A stretch of 64,000 bases of DNA, from the NCBI GenBank assembly GCA_049516595.1, contig JBEKSY010000005.1, forward strand, positions 1 to 64,000. Reading direction: 5' to 3'. Origin of the DNA: JBEKHT01 sp049516595 (GTDB lineage: Bacteria; Chloroflexota; Anaerolineae; Anaerolineales; RBG-16-64-43). Of the stretch, positions 1 to 8,834 are shown piece by piece. The notes under the pieces are model-generated. The model had not been told where the DNA came from and did not search any database. It worked only from the letters and a program-made list of their open reading frames with translations. Numbering within the stretch: position 1 is the first letter of the stretch; each line of letters starts with the position of its first letter. A program made the translations under genes and the position numbers.

Positions 1-895
1 TTGTCGAGAGGGTCTTTACGATCGGTCCGCGCAATCCTCGGACTTCGAGCAGGTAAAGCGCCAGAAGTCCAAAGACCTGCAATTGGTTGATGAACTCCCC
101 GTGTTCATCTCCGAAACCCACCCGATCCGCGTCTCCATCGGTGACCAGCAAGGCATCCGCTTTCTCCTCCCGGACACGGCGCAGCCCCACGTCAATGTTG
201 GGTCGAATGGGCTCGGGCCTCTCCATCTCGGGAAAGATCGGATTTCGCTCCGAGTGGATCTCCGCCACCTTGGTTGCCCCCCCCGCCAGAAGACTCGGCA
301 ACCAGCCGGCACCGTTTCCCCACATGGGATCAAACACCACATTCAAGCCGGCGGCGCGGATTCGCCCCAGGTCCACCAAGCGGCTCAATTGCTCCCTGTA
401 GGCCGGAGCCGGATCGAAGAACTCCACACTCCGATCCTTCAGACCTAGCTTCAAGGGAATCCATTGGACCCCGTCGTCCTGAGCCGGTATGGCCGCTTCA
501 ATCTCCTTCAACCCGGCGGGGTCAATGGCCCCTCCGTGTTCGTCCCGCACCTTGAAGCCATTGTCCGTCGCGGGGTTGTGCGATGCGGTAATGTTCACCG
601 CTCCGGCAGCCTGCTGATAAACCACGGCGTACGCAATCGCTGGGGTGGGCGTCGCGGTCTGGGTCAGAAGGACGTTCAGGCCGTTCGCCGCGAGCACCTC
701 GGCGGCAGAGGCGGCAAAGTTCTCTGAGCCAAAGCGGCGGTCATAGCCCACAACGACCCGCCTTCCGGCGTAGCCCCTCTTCAACAGGAAGGTTGCGAAT
801 CCCTGGGTGCAGCGTCGGACGCTCGCGAACGTGTAGTCCCCCGCGATCGCACCCCGCCATCCGTCCGTTCCAAAGCGAATTCGTGCTCCGACCAT
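1..895 (-). CDS. phosphoglucomutase/phosphomannomutase family protein (3' end cut by window edge)
   Basis: The reading frame is open to the left edge, so only the first about 298 residues are visible. The N-terminus starts MVGARIRFGTDGWRG, typical of the alpha-D-phosphohexomutase superfamily. About residue 95 lies the phosphoserine loop ITASHNP (Ser is the phospho-carrier), and near residue 230 the Mg-binding loop TDGDADR. These enzymes interconvert hexose 1- and 6-phosphates for glycogen, exopolysaccharide or nucleotide-sugar synthesis in the cytoplasm. The sequence shows the family; whether it prefers glucose or mannose (or is a GlmM) cannot be told from this part. The ATG at 893-895 is chosen because the conserved N-terminus begins there; a TATAAT-like -10 lies about 65 bases upstream. 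Confidence 0.93.
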   Translation of the reverse strand, partial: MVGARIRFGTDGWRGAIAGDYTFASVRRCTQGFATFLLKRGYAGRRVVVGYDRRFGSENFAASAAEVLAANGLNVLLTQTATPTPAIAYAVVYQQAAGAVNITASHNPATDNGFKVRDEHGGAIDPAGLKEIEAAIPAQDDGVQWIPLKLGLKDRSVEFFDPAPAYREQLSRLVDLGRIRAAGLNVVFDPMWGNGAGWLPSLLAGGATKVAEIHSERNPIFPEMERPEPIRPNIDVGLRRVREEKADALLVTDGDADRVGFGDEHGEFINQLQVFGLLALYLLEVRGLRGPIVKTLST

Positions 896-1550
896 CGGCC
901 TGGGGCCCGCCAGAAAGATGGCCAGGTGATAACCCGACCCTGGCCACTGGATTAAGGCGATTATACCTTAGATAGTAGCTCGGAACGCAGATTTGAATGA
1001 GCTGAGGCGACTCCGGACCGCAGGACGACCAGGTCCGAGCCTTGCCCAGCGCAGAGAGTTGGAGATCGCCCTCGGGGAATCCGCTCCCGGCCGGATCCAG
1101 GCCTTGCTCTGACTCGACCTCGGGCCCAGACCTGAGCGGAGACAATCTGGCCCTCCCGTGAAGGGAGACTCAGGAATCAACGACCATCGAGGCCCCGAAA
1201 CCTTCACCGGTCGTGGGCTGGCAATGATCCAGGCAAGAACTGCCCCTATGTCCGATGTCCCGAAGGTCTCCCGCCAGGGGACAGAGCTTTGCGTCCGTGA
1301 GGCCTAGCGCCAGCGAAAAGGAGCCCCAGTGTAACCAGGAGCCCGCGCTATTTCAAGGATCCAACCCGGCGAGACCCCTCTGGAAGGCCTGGCGGTTCTG
1401 GGATTCGCGCGCGCCTTGCCGATCTGCCTGCACTGGACGCAGGTCCCTTGAAGGAGAAGGAAAAGAAACCGCGGGTGCTACGCTGGTTGGGCGAGGCACC
1501 CGCGGCAGAGATTCTGGACCGCGAGTCACTTCGAGGAGATGTCAGGCCGC
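896..1550. other. non-coding stretch between the mutase and ytxH-like genes
   Basis: Apart from the -10 box at 960-965 I see no supported gene, RNA family or terminator here. The open frames on both strands (for example 741-1145 minus and 1255-1914 plus) are Arg/Ser/Pro-rich translations typical of GC-rich shadow frames and match no family I recognise. Confidence 0.6.
960..965 (-). promoter_or_regulatory. -10 element for the phosphohexomutase gene
   Basis: On the minus strand this is a perfect TATAAT about 65 bases before the mutase start codon. No good -35 hexamer is visible 16-18 bases upstream, so the call rests on the -10 and its position. Confidence 0.45.
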
Positions 1551-1883
1551 CTATTCGTTCGGGTTTCCCCCCTCGAGGTCAGCGCGCTTGCGTCGAGCCG
1601 CTTGGCGCGCCGCATCCACGGCATCACTGACCCGCGCCTTGGTGTCCTCGACCGCCTCCTGGGCCCGACCGCGTAGCTCCTCGGCGCCCGACTCGGCACG
1701 GACACGCAGGTCCGCCGCAGCCTGTTCCGCGCGATGCTTCAGTTCGATGCCTCCCTCCCGGATCATCGCACGGGTTTCCTCACCGCTCTGGGGGGCCAAC
1801 AAGAGCGCAACTGCCGCCCCGATAAGGCCTCCCACCAGAAAGCCGCCCAGGAAGGCGCCCAGATCCCCGTCTCGATCTGCCAT
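1551..1883 (-). CDS. YtxH domain-containing small membrane protein
   Basis: A 110-residue protein. Residues about 8-30 form one Gly/Ala-rich hydrophobic segment ending in LLLAPQSGEETR, the hallmark of the YtxH/GvpP-like family (a membrane helix followed by the APxSG-[KE]E motif). The rest is a highly charged Ala/Arg/Glu helix, probably coiled coil, as in other members. Family members are linked to stress or envelope roles, but the molecular function is unknown. The start ATG at 1881-1883 is preceded by AAAGGAG at good spacing. It lies 78 bases downstream of another small membrane protein on the same strand and probably shares its transcript. Confidence 0.85.
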   Translation of the reverse strand: MADRDGDLGAFLGGFLVGGLIGAAVALLLAPQSGEETRAMIREGGIELKHRAEQAAADLRVRAESGAEELRGRAQEAVEDTKARVSDAVDAARQAARRKRADLEGGNPNE

Positions 1884-1961
1884 AGTCCGCTCCTTTCCTC
1901 TGATGATCCGATGATTCCCTGCTTTCGCTGCCCAAGTTGCTGGGCATCCGACCGACTGCGG

Positions 1962-2396
1962 TTATCCGCGGAAGAGGCGAAAAACCTCAAGCAGGCGACG
2001 AATCCCCGCGAGCGAGCTATTGAGCTGGATCACGGGCTCAACCAGGTTCTCGCTCAGGAACACGGTGGTTCCCTTCAGGCTATTGACTGTTTCATTTGCA
2101 CTTTCGAGAAGCGGCTTGATTTCTATCTGCAGCAAGAGAGTCAGCCGGGCGATCTGGACCAGCAGAACAATCAGGGCCGCCCCCAGGACCATGAACTCAA
2201 GGGCCAGGACGATGAGAAGGATATCCCGGACGTTGCGGGTGGTCGCCTCATTCTGCGCGAGGAAATACAAACCCACCGCAAGCCCCACCAGAATCAAGAG
2301 GGCAATGACAACGGCCACGACCGTCCAAAGTCGGACGCGGTTGGATTTCAGATTGGTGGAGTTGAAAGGAGGTTCGCCCACGATTTCATTATACAC
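1962..2396 (-). CDS. two-helix membrane protein, DUF948-like
   Basis: A 144-residue protein with hydrophobic helices at about residues 23-48 and 60-84, followed by an amphipathic C-terminal tail with repeated Leu/Ile heptads (about 88-144). The layout resembles small DUF948/YtxG-type envelope proteins that neighbour YtxH proteins in many bacteria, which fits the next gene downstream; this is an inference from architecture. The listed start is a GTG, but a perfect TATAAT lies over codons 2-3 (2388-2393). If that is the promoter, translation must begin later, for example at an in-frame GTG at 2379-2381, which would give a nearly leaderless mRNA. Confidence 0.7.
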   Translation of the reverse strand: MYNEIVGEPPFNSTNLKSNRVRLWTVVAVVIALLILVGLAVGLYFLAQNEATTRNVRDILLIVLALEFMVLGAALIVLLVQIARLTLLLQIEIKPLLESANETVNSLKGTTVFLSENLVEPVIQLNSSLAGIRRLLEVFRLFRG

Positions 2397-2426
2397 TATG
2401 GATCGGCACGATCTCTGGGCTATAAT
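2388..2426. promoter_or_regulatory. divergent pair of TATAAT -10 elements
   Basis: TATAAT reads on the minus strand at 2388-2393 and on the plus strand at 2421-2426, facing away from each other between the membrane protein gene and the HAD gene. The plus-strand box sits 24 bases before the TTG start of the HAD gene, with GGAGGAGAAGG in between. Neither has a convincing -35. Confidence 0.5.
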
Positions 2427-2449
2427 CCCCCCCTGGGGAGGAGAAGGTC

Positions 2450-2923
2450 TTGACCATTGAGCTGGACATCCCGGGCCGAGGGTGGTTGAGGCTGCAGCAT
2501 CTGGTGCTCGATGTCAACGGAACAATCGCGATTGATGGTGTCCTGCTCGACCGGATCTCGCGTCCGCTGACCGCTTTGCGGGATCGTCTGACTATCCACT
2601 TGATCAGCGCCGACACCTACGGTCGACAGGAGGCCATCGACAGAGCCCTTAATCTGCGCTCGACCCGACTGAACTCTGGTGACGAAGCCGAACAAAAAGC
2701 GGAATACGTGAACCGCCTGGGGGCGCAGCATGTGGTCGCCATCGGGCAGGGGGCGAACGATACGGGAATGTTGCGCGAGGCCGGCCTGGGGATTGCCATC
2801 CTGTCAGCGGAGGGGCTCGCTCGTCAAAGCCTGGAGGCCGCCGACCTACTCGTCCCGGACATCTATGCCGCCTTGGACCTCCTCGAGCATCCGGTTCGCC
2901 TATTGTCCACATTACGACGATGA
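2450..2923 (+). CDS. HAD-superfamily protein, soluble P-type ATPase-like
   Basis: A 157-residue protein with the HAD core. The motif I region reads LDVNGTIA (residues about 19-26), where the DxNGT form resembles the P-type ATPase phosphorylation loop rather than the usual DxDGT. Motif II is around LISADT and motif IV around GQGANDTGML (about residues 100-109), again like P-type ATPases (GDGxND). The stand-alone size matches the COG4087 'soluble P-type ATPase' family, whose substrate is unknown. The start is TTG, supported by the strong Shine-Dalgarno GGAGGAGAAGG 4 bases upstream; no ATG fits the conserved N-terminus. It ends 9 bases before the next gene. Confidence 0.85.
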   Translation: MTIELDIPGRGWLRLQHLVLDVNGTIAIDGVLLDRISRPLTALRDRLTIHLISADTYGRQEAIDRALNLRSTRLNSGDEAEQKAEYVNRLGAQHVVAIGQGANDTGMLREAGLGIAILSAEGLARQSLEAADLLVPDIYAALDLLEHPVRLLSTLRR

Positions 2924-2932
2924 GGCTTTGCG

Positions 2933-4105
2933 ATGACTCCCTTGATGCCCATCTCTTTTCCCGAGGAGGAGACACCTCGGCGCCGAAAGAGAGCCCGGGG
3001 TTGGCCAGTGGCTCTCGAAGAGGGCGAGAAACTCACTCTGGTCGAGGCGCTCACCGAGCGGACCCTTCCCACCTTCGACTTCTTTCTCTTCATCTTGTTG
3101 GCTACCCTCCTGGCCTGCGTCGGCTTTGGCCTGCACTCCACCACCCTGCTATTCGCCGCGGCTTTGGTAGCCCCTCTGCTCGCGCCGCTAGGCGGGATTA
3201 GCTTTGGCCTCGCGGTAGCTTTGCCTCGCTACGTGGGACGCAACCTGCTCGGGGTTATCCTCGGGGTTGCACTCGCCTTCCTTCTTGCGGCCTTGCTGGG
3301 GATGGCCTCCCACCTGGTTTTCCCCAGGGCGGATTTCAGGTTGGCGGGGAGCCCAGGGTCGGCCTGGGCCGACCTGCCGGTCGCGTTCTTCGCATCCGTT
3401 TGGATGGCAAACCGACTTGCGAGGGACCCCGGACATGCTCGTCTGCCCAGCGCGGCTCTCGCCTACTTGGTGTTGATCCCGACCATGGCGGGGGGGTGGA
3501 ACTGGGCGACGATGGGCCCGGCCGCTTCCCTGCCCCCCCTATTTAGTGCCGCCGCGAGTCTATGCCTCGCGATCGTGGGCGGCCTTGCGATCTTCCTCCT
3601 CCTGGGAATTCGACCGTTGCCGGAATCGCCTGGGGTCTGGGGGATTGCCTTGGGTGCAATCATCAGTATCGGTCTCTTTCTGCTGGCCCTTGCGGGGCTC
3701 AGTCAGCGACCTCTGCTGGAGTTCGTGGCGCAGCCGACGAGCACGCCCCAGGTCTCCCTGGCACCCGGCCCCACCCTGACCTTCACCCCGAGCCTCACCT
3801 CGACGCCCACTGCCGTTCCCTCGCCCAGCGTGGCCTCTTCGCTCACGCCCGAACCCAGCTTGACCCCAAGCCCCACCCCGGTCTTGGGCGTGGTGTTCGG
3901 AACAAAGGGAAAGGGAGCGGTGCTGCGTGACGAGCCAGGGGGGAGAATCGTCAGCTCCCTTCAAGAGGGAGCTGGGGTGGAGAGAATCGGCGAGCCGGAG
4001 TTGGCCTCGGGACTGGAATGGGTTCTGGTCCGCGACGGCCAAGGTCACCAGGGATGGCTTGCGCTGGAGTTCTTTGCGACGGTTACCCCCACGCCAGTGC
4101 CCTGA
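2933..4105 (+). CDS. DUF389-like membrane protein with C-terminal SH3-like domain
   Basis: A 390-residue protein. After a charged N-terminal segment, residues about 40-265 contain six or seven hydrophobic helices; the segment around ATLLACVGFGLHS and AALVAPLLAPLGG resembles the core of DUF389 proteins. A Pro/Thr/Ser-rich linker (about 270-320) leads to a C-terminal domain of about 65 residues that looks like a bacterial SH3 (GKGAVLRDEPGG ... GLEWVLVRDGQGHQGWL), which would be extracytoplasmic. Function is unknown; bacterial SH3 domains commonly bind peptidoglycan or other wall polymers. GAGG lies 8 bases before the ATG. Probably co-transcribed with the HAD gene. Confidence 0.8.
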   Translation: MTPLMPISFPEEETPRRRKRARGWPVALEEGEKLTLVEALTERTLPTFDFFLFILLATLLACVGFGLHSTTLLFAAALVAPLLAPLGGISFGLAVALPRYVGRNLLGVILGVALAFLLAALLGMASHLVFPRADFRLAGSPGSAWADLPVAFFASVWMANRLARDPGHARLPSAALAYLVLIPTMAGGWNWATMGPAASLPPLFSAAASLCLAIVGGLAIFLLLGIRPLPESPGVWGIALGAIISIGLFLLALAGLSQRPLLEFVAQPTSTPQVSLAPGPTLTFTPSLTSTPTAVPSPSVASSLTPEPSLTPSPTPVLGVVFGTKGKGAVLRDEPGGRIVSSLQEGAGVERIGEPELASGLEWVLVRDGQGHQGWLALEFFATVTPTPVP

Positions 4106-4311
4106 AGCGCACTTGGCCCCGGATTCCCGGGGCCCGGCTTTGGCCCTCCAACCCGGCCCATGAGTGGGGAGCGGCCCCGACACCTTCTTGTCTGCTGACT
4201 TGAACTGGCCCTCGACCTTGGGAATCTCGGCCCGGGTCAGGCCTCGTCCCTACGGTCCTCAGACCCTGAACCCGCGCGGGCAAGTTCCGGGCCCGTCCGG
4301 GCACAAGTAGT

Positions 4312-7300
4312 TCATTGGCCCGGGTGCCCATCCCCGTAGGGTTGAGCCGCCAAGTACTGGTACAGGGACCAGCGCTCGTTAATATCGGCCTGAGCGAGTT
4401 TCATCAGGGATTCCGCCCGCTGCTCATCGCTATGTAGCAGCTGGCGAAAGCGAGTCTCGTTATAGGCATACTGCTCCAGAGGGATGGTGGGAGCTTTGGA
4501 GTCCAGGACGAGCGGATTCCTACCCTGGGCCGCCAGCGTCGGATTGTAGCGATAGAGGGGCCAGTAGCCCGACTGGACAGCCAGCTTCTGTTGCTCGAGT
4601 CCCCTGCGCATGTCGATACCGTGGTTGATGCAGTGACTGTAGGCGATAATCAGAGACGGGCCGTCGTAGGCTTCCGCTTCCAGAAAGGATCGCAGCGTCT
4701 GTTGATCATTGGCTCCCATTGCCACACTTGCCACATAGACGTAGCCGTAGGACATCACCATGAGCCCAAGGGCCTTCTTGGGCAGGGACTTGCCCTTGGC
4801 CGCGAATCGGGCCACAGCCCCCCGAGGCGTCGACTTCGAGGACTGGCCTCCCGTGTTGGAGTAGACCTCGGTGTCCAATACCAGGACGTTCACGTTCCGG
4901 CCCGAAGCCAGGACATGATCCAGGCCCCCGAATCCGATATCGTAGGCCCAGCCATCACCGCCTATGATCCAGACGCTCTTGCGGACCAGGTCGTCGGCGA
5001 GTGAGAGCAAGTCTTTGGCCAGTGGGTCCTGAAGCCCGGCCAGCTGGTTCTTGAGTTCGGCAACTCGCGCGCGCTGGGCCCGGATCCCTTCCTCGCGGGA
5101 CTGGTCGGCATGAAGCAACTCACTCACCAAACCTGGACCGACACGATCAGCCAGTTTGGGCAAAGCCTCGTGCAAGTACTCCAAGTGCTTGTCAAAGGTC
5201 AGTCGCATACCCAGCCCAAATTCGGCATTGTCCTCGAACAGCGAGTTCGACCAAGCCGGTCCACGACCTTCGAGGTTGTGAGTCCAGGGGGTGGTGGGCA
5301 GATTGCCGCCGTAGATAGAGGAGCATCCGGTGGCATTGGCCACCACAGCCCGATCCCCGAAGAGCTGCGAAACGAGCTTGACGTAGGGCGTCTCGCCGCA
5401 GCCCGCGCAGGCTCCCGAAAACTCAAACAGCGGCTCGTAAAGCTGGGCATTCTTGATCGTGCCCGGGTTCACCAGAGTGCGATCGATTTCGGGAAGCGAT
5501 AGGAAGAACTCCCAGTTCGTGTTTTCTTGCTCACGCAGACTGGGCTGATCCATCATGTTCAGCGCCTTGTGGTCGGCTTGCTTCTTGTCCTTGACCGGAC
5601 AAACCTCCACACACAGGCCGCAGCCGGTGCAATCCTCGGGGGAAACCTGCAAGCTGAAGACGGCGTCGGGGAATTCCTTGAACCGGGCGGCGGCACTCTT
5701 GAACGCGGCGGGGGCCTGGGCCAGAAGATTCGGGCCATACACCTTCTGCCGGATCACGGCATGCGGGCAAACCATCACGCACTTTCCGCACTGAATACAA
5801 AGGTCGGGCTCCCATACCGGAATCTCCAGGCCAATGTTGCGCTTCTCCCAGCGCGAAGTGCCGTTGGGGTAGGTCCCATCAACCGGAAGCGCGCTGACCG
5901 GCAATCGATCTCCGTCGAGCGTGATCATCGGAGCCAGGACCTTCTGCACGAACTCCGGGGCTTCAGCGGGAACGGCGGCGCGACGCCTCGGTGAAGAGGC
6001 GAGGACCGTTTTTGCCTTCAGTTCAACTTCGTGAAGGTGAGCCACGGTCTGATCCACCGCGCGGAAGTTTTGCTGGACCACCTCTTCGCCTCGCTTGCCA
6101 TAGGTCTTCTGAATGCTCTTCTTGATCTCGGCAATGGCGCGCTCGCGCGGCAGCACGCCGCTGATGGCAAAGAAGCAGGTCTGCATGATGGTGTTGATTC
6201 GCCCCCCCATGCCGGTATCTTGCGCCACTTTGTTGGCGTCAATCACATAGAAGCGAAGCTTCTTTTCGAGGATCTGCGCCTGGACCTCCTGAGGCAGGTG
6301 ATCCCATACCTCGTTCGGTTCATAGATGCTGTTGAGCAAGAACACCGCCCCCGGGACGGCGTATTTCAGGACGTCGAAGCGCTCCAGGAAACTGAAGTGA
6401 TGGCAGGCGACGAAATTCGCCTGACCGATCAAGTAGGGCGCATGGATGGACCGAGGGCCGAACCGCAGGTGCGATAAAGTTACCTGCCCCGACTTCTTTG
6501 AGTCATAGTAAAAGTACCCTTGGGCATAGTTTTCGGTATCTTCCCCGATAATCTTGATGGAATTCTTGTTGGCGCCCACGGTTCCGTCAGAGCCAAGACC
6601 CCAGAACACACAGCGGATCGTGTCATCCTCTTCAATGGAAAAGGCTGGATCGAAGGTGAGGCTCGTGTGAGTGACGTCATCCTCGATCCCAATGGTGAAG
6701 TGGTTCTTGGGCTGCGGTCGGCGTAGCTCGTCGAAGACGCCTTTCGCCATCGCGGGTGTGAATTCCTTCGAGGACAGCCCGTAGCGGCCACCCACGACGA
6801 GCGGCATCTTTGCCAAGGGTAGCTTGCCCCGGCCGCGATCCTCGGCCAAGGCCATAACCACATCCACGTACAGCGGCTCGCCCAGGCTGCTCGGTTCCTT
6901 GGTGCGATCCAGGACGGCCAGCGCCTTGACGGTACCCGGCAGGGAGGCCATGAGATCCTCCACCGCAAACGGTCGAAACAACCGGACCTTAACTACGCCG
7001 GTTTTCCTCCCACGATCCGCGAGGAACTTGGCGGTTTCCTCGGCTGTTTCCGCCCCTGAACCCATCATGACGATGACGTACTCGGCATCCGCCGGGCCCA
7101 TGTAGTCGAACAGGTGATAGCCCCTCCCGGTGAGCGCGGCGAAGCGATCCATCCACTTTTGGACGATTGCTGGACAGGCTTGGTAGAAGCGGTTGACGGT
7201 CTCGCGGGCCTGGAAGTACACATCTGGGTTCTGCGCTGTGCCGCGGACAACGGGGTGATCCGGAGAGAGGGCTCGCGCCCGGTGCGCCACGACCAAGTCC

Positions 7301-7890
7301 TCGTCGATCATGGAACGGATCTCCTCATCGCTGAGCCGCTCCAGCTTGTTAACCTCGTGGGAGGTCCGAAACCCGTCAAAGAAGTGGAGGAATGGAATCC
7401 GCGCCTCGAGCGTGGCCGCGTGGGCAATCATCGCCAGGTCTTGGGCCTCCTGCACGGAGTTGGAGGCAAGCATGGCAAAGCCTGTCGACCGCGCGGCCAT
7501 TACGTCGGATTGATCTCCGAAGATCGAGAGGGCCTGGGCAGCGAGTGAGCGGGCCGAGACGTGAAAGACCGTCGAGGTCAGCTCGCCCGCGATCTTGTAC
7601 ATGTTGGGGATCATGAGCAGCAGACCTTGCGACGCAGTAAAGGTCGTTGTCAGGCTGCCGGTTTGCAGCGCCCCGTGCACGGTTCCCGCCGCGCCGCCCT
7701 CCGATTGCATCTCGACCACCAGAGGCACCGTGCCCCAGATGTTGGTCTTGCCGGCGGCAGACCACTCGTCAGCGAATTCGCCCATGGCCGAAGAAGGCGT
7801 GATCGGATAGATCGCGATAACCTCACTGACCTTGTGGGCCACATAGGCCGTCGCTTCATTGCCGTCAATGGTGGCAATCGAGTGTTCCAT
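4312..7890 (-). CDS. nifJ: pyruvate:ferredoxin (flavodoxin) oxidoreductase, single-chain
   Basis: A homodimer-type PFOR of 1192 residues, the usual length. It oxidises pyruvate with CoA to acetyl-CoA and CO2 and passes electrons to ferredoxin or flavodoxin in the cytoplasm. The N-terminal domain has YPITPSS near residue 28. Two [4Fe-4S] motifs, CIQCGKCVMVCP and CTGCGLCVEVCP, lie at about residues 680-740. The TPP-binding domain has CAGCGETPY followed by GGDGWAYDIGFGG and DTEVYSNTGGQ. The upstream frame allows a start at 7935, but the ATG at 7890 has GGAGG 5 bases before it and begins the family N-terminus (MEHSIATIDGNEA), so it is preferred. It stands alone, with a long leader and no recognisable partner gene. 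Confidence 0.97.
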   Translation of the reverse strand: MEHSIATIDGNEATAYVAHKVSEVIAIYPITPSSAMGEFADEWSAAGKTNIWGTVPLVVEMQSEGGAAGTVHGALQTGSLTTTFTASQGLLLMIPNMYKIAGELTSTVFHVSARSLAAQALSIFGDQSDVMAARSTGFAMLASNSVQEAQDLAMIAHAATLEARIPFLHFFDGFRTSHEVNKLERLSDEEIRSMIDEDLVVAHRARALSPDHPVVRGTAQNPDVYFQARETVNRFYQACPAIVQKWMDRFAALTGRGYHLFDYMGPADAEYVIVMMGSGAETAEETAKFLADRGRKTGVVKVRLFRPFAVEDLMASLPGTVKALAVLDRTKEPSSLGEPLYVDVVMALAEDRGRGKLPLAKMPLVVGGRYGLSSKEFTPAMAKGVFDELRRPQPKNHFTIGIEDDVTHTSLTFDPAFSIEEDDTIRCVFWGLGSDGTVGANKNSIKIIGEDTENYAQGYFYYDSKKSGQVTLSHLRFGPRSIHAPYLIGQANFVACHHFSFLERFDVLKYAVPGAVFLLNSIYEPNEVWDHLPQEVQAQILEKKLRFYVIDANKVAQDTGMGGRINTIMQTCFFAISGVLPRERAIAEIKKSIQKTYGKRGEEVVQQNFRAVDQTVAHLHEVELKAKTVLASSPRRRAAVPAEAPEFVQKVLAPMITLDGDRLPVSALPVDGTYPNGTSRWEKRNIGLEIPVWEPDLCIQCGKCVMVCPHAVIRQKVYGPNLLAQAPAAFKSAAARFKEFPDAVFSLQVSPEDCTGCGLCVEVCPVKDKKQADHKALNMMDQPSLREQENTNWEFFLSLPEIDRTLVNPGTIKNAQLYEPLFEFSGACAGCGETPYVKLVSQLFGDRAVVANATGCSSIYGGNLPTTPWTHNLEGRGPAWSNSLFEDNAEFGLGMRLTFDKHLEYLHEALPKLADRVGPGLVSELLHADQSREEGIRAQRARVAELKNQLAGLQDPLAKDLLSLADDLVRKSVWIIGGDGWAYDIGFGGLDHVLASGRNVNVLVLDTEVYSNTGGQSSKSTPRGAVARFAAKGKSLPKKALGLMVMSYGYVYVASVAMGANDQQTLRSFLEAEAYDGPSLIIAYSHCINHGIDMRRGLEQQKLAVQSGYWPLYRYNPTLAAQGRNPLVLDSKAPTIPLEQYAYNETRFRQLLHSDEQRAESLMKLAQADINERWSLYQYLAAQPYGDGHPGQ

Positions 7891-8538
7891 GAAGACCTCC
7901 GCAAGCCGGTCCGCCCGGGACGATACACGCCGCAACGCACGGAGACCTGCTCGTCCCGTGGGCCCAAGGCATTGGTTGCTAGACCATTCGTGGCCTGTCT
8001 CGACGGGGAGCCCGCCAGCCGATTCCCGCGCCAGTCACAGCGGGCTCGGCTCGGTCCGGCGAAAGGCGCCCAACGAGTTACCACCCAACCTCGACACGAT
8101 TCTCCCTTTCTGCCGCTCCTGGCGCGAGTGACGATCTGCACAGAATCGCTGGAACTCTGTCATGCAATTTTGGTCTGAAATACCCGATTAAGATGGGGCC
8201 CCTCTCGTCCCCTCCTATTGAGCCTCGCTCAAGCGCCACGCCACGCTGTCCATGCTAGAGGAGAGCGACTCCCTTTCTTGACGATCTCCGTGAGCCTCGC
8301 GGCCTGCCCCTCCGAGCCAGAAGTTCGGTGCCCGGCCGGGCTCTTGATCGCAAACTGATTGCGCCAGCGCGAGTCCTGGAACTCGCCCCATGGCATGAGT
8401 TGGCGTTCCCTGGGATGGAGAGCGGCTTGGCCTGACCTCGCGCCGCAGGCCCGCCGAGGATCGACCCAGATTGTCTGTGCTATACTCTTTTCGAGCGCTG
8501 GTCGGCGCGGCTTCTTGAGCAGGAGAAAGGAGAAACCC
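7891..8538. other. divergent intergenic region between nifJ and the DUF6754-like operon
   Basis: About 650 bases with regulatory content for both directions. The plus-strand extended -10 at 8478-8486 is the only clear element. The overlapping frames on both strands are low-complexity, Arg/Pro/Ser-rich and match nothing. No promoter for nifJ could be picked with confidence. Confidence 0.5.
8478..8486 (+). promoter_or_regulatory. extended -10 promoter of the DUF6754/GlmL operon
   Basis: TGC-TATACT matches the extended -10 pattern TGnTATAAT with one mismatch. No strong -35 is visible, as is common for extended -10 promoters. The first gene start, with AGGAGAAAGGAG before it, follows 53 bases downstream. 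Confidence 0.6.
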
Positions 8539-8760
8539 TTGGACAAACCGAGGGCCAGTGAAGGATCGGATCAACGCCGGTCTCTTCCCTCGGTCGAGGT
8601 TCCCGCCATACTTAAGGAGTTGATGGCGACTGCGCCCGCCCTGGGGTGGCTCTCCGCTCAGGCACTCTATTTGACCGAGCCCATTCTGCAAAGCTTTTTC
8701 TCCTCTCAGACTCTGGCGAGATGGGCACGAGCACTCGAGGGGGATGAAGAGGTGCAATGA
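8539..8760 (+). CDS. small hypothetical protein, first gene of the operon
   Basis: A 73-residue protein starting at TTG (MDKPRASEGSDQ...), chosen because AGGAGAAAGGAG sits directly upstream and the extended -10 promoter lies before it; an earlier in-frame start at 8359 would lie upstream of that promoter. Residues 1-20 are charged and the middle (about 22-62) is rich in Leu/Ala/Phe/Trp, probably amphipathic helices. I recognise no family. Its stop overlaps the ATG of a 24-codon ORF (ATGA), and the DUF6754-like gene begins 3 bases after that, so translation of the set may be coupled. Confidence 0.6.
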   Translation: MDKPRASEGSDQRRSLPSVEVPAILKELMATAPALGWLSAQALYLTEPILQSFFSSQTLARWARALEGDEEVQ

Positions 8761-8831
8761 CGACCCCGGCGGCCATCACTTGGCTTCGTCGCTGGGGGAC
8801 TTGGCTTCCCCGCAGTGATCCTCGAACTTAA
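8757..8831 (+). CDS. possible 24-residue microprotein
   Basis: An ATG overlapping the previous stop by 4 bases opens 24 codons with three Trp and three Arg (ITWLRRWGTWLPR in the centre), ending in TAA 3 bases before the start of the DUF6754-like gene. The exact tiling between two genes is what suggests translation; it may serve only to carry ribosomes across (translational coupling). There is no homology to lean on at this length. Confidence 0.35.
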   Translation: MTTPAAITWLRRWGTWLPRSDPRT

Positions 8832-8834
8832 GGC

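Noticed and set aside
1255..1914. 219-codon plus-strand frame
   Set aside because: It covers the YtxH-like gene on the opposite strand and is dominated by Arg, Ser and Ala, as expected for a shadow frame.
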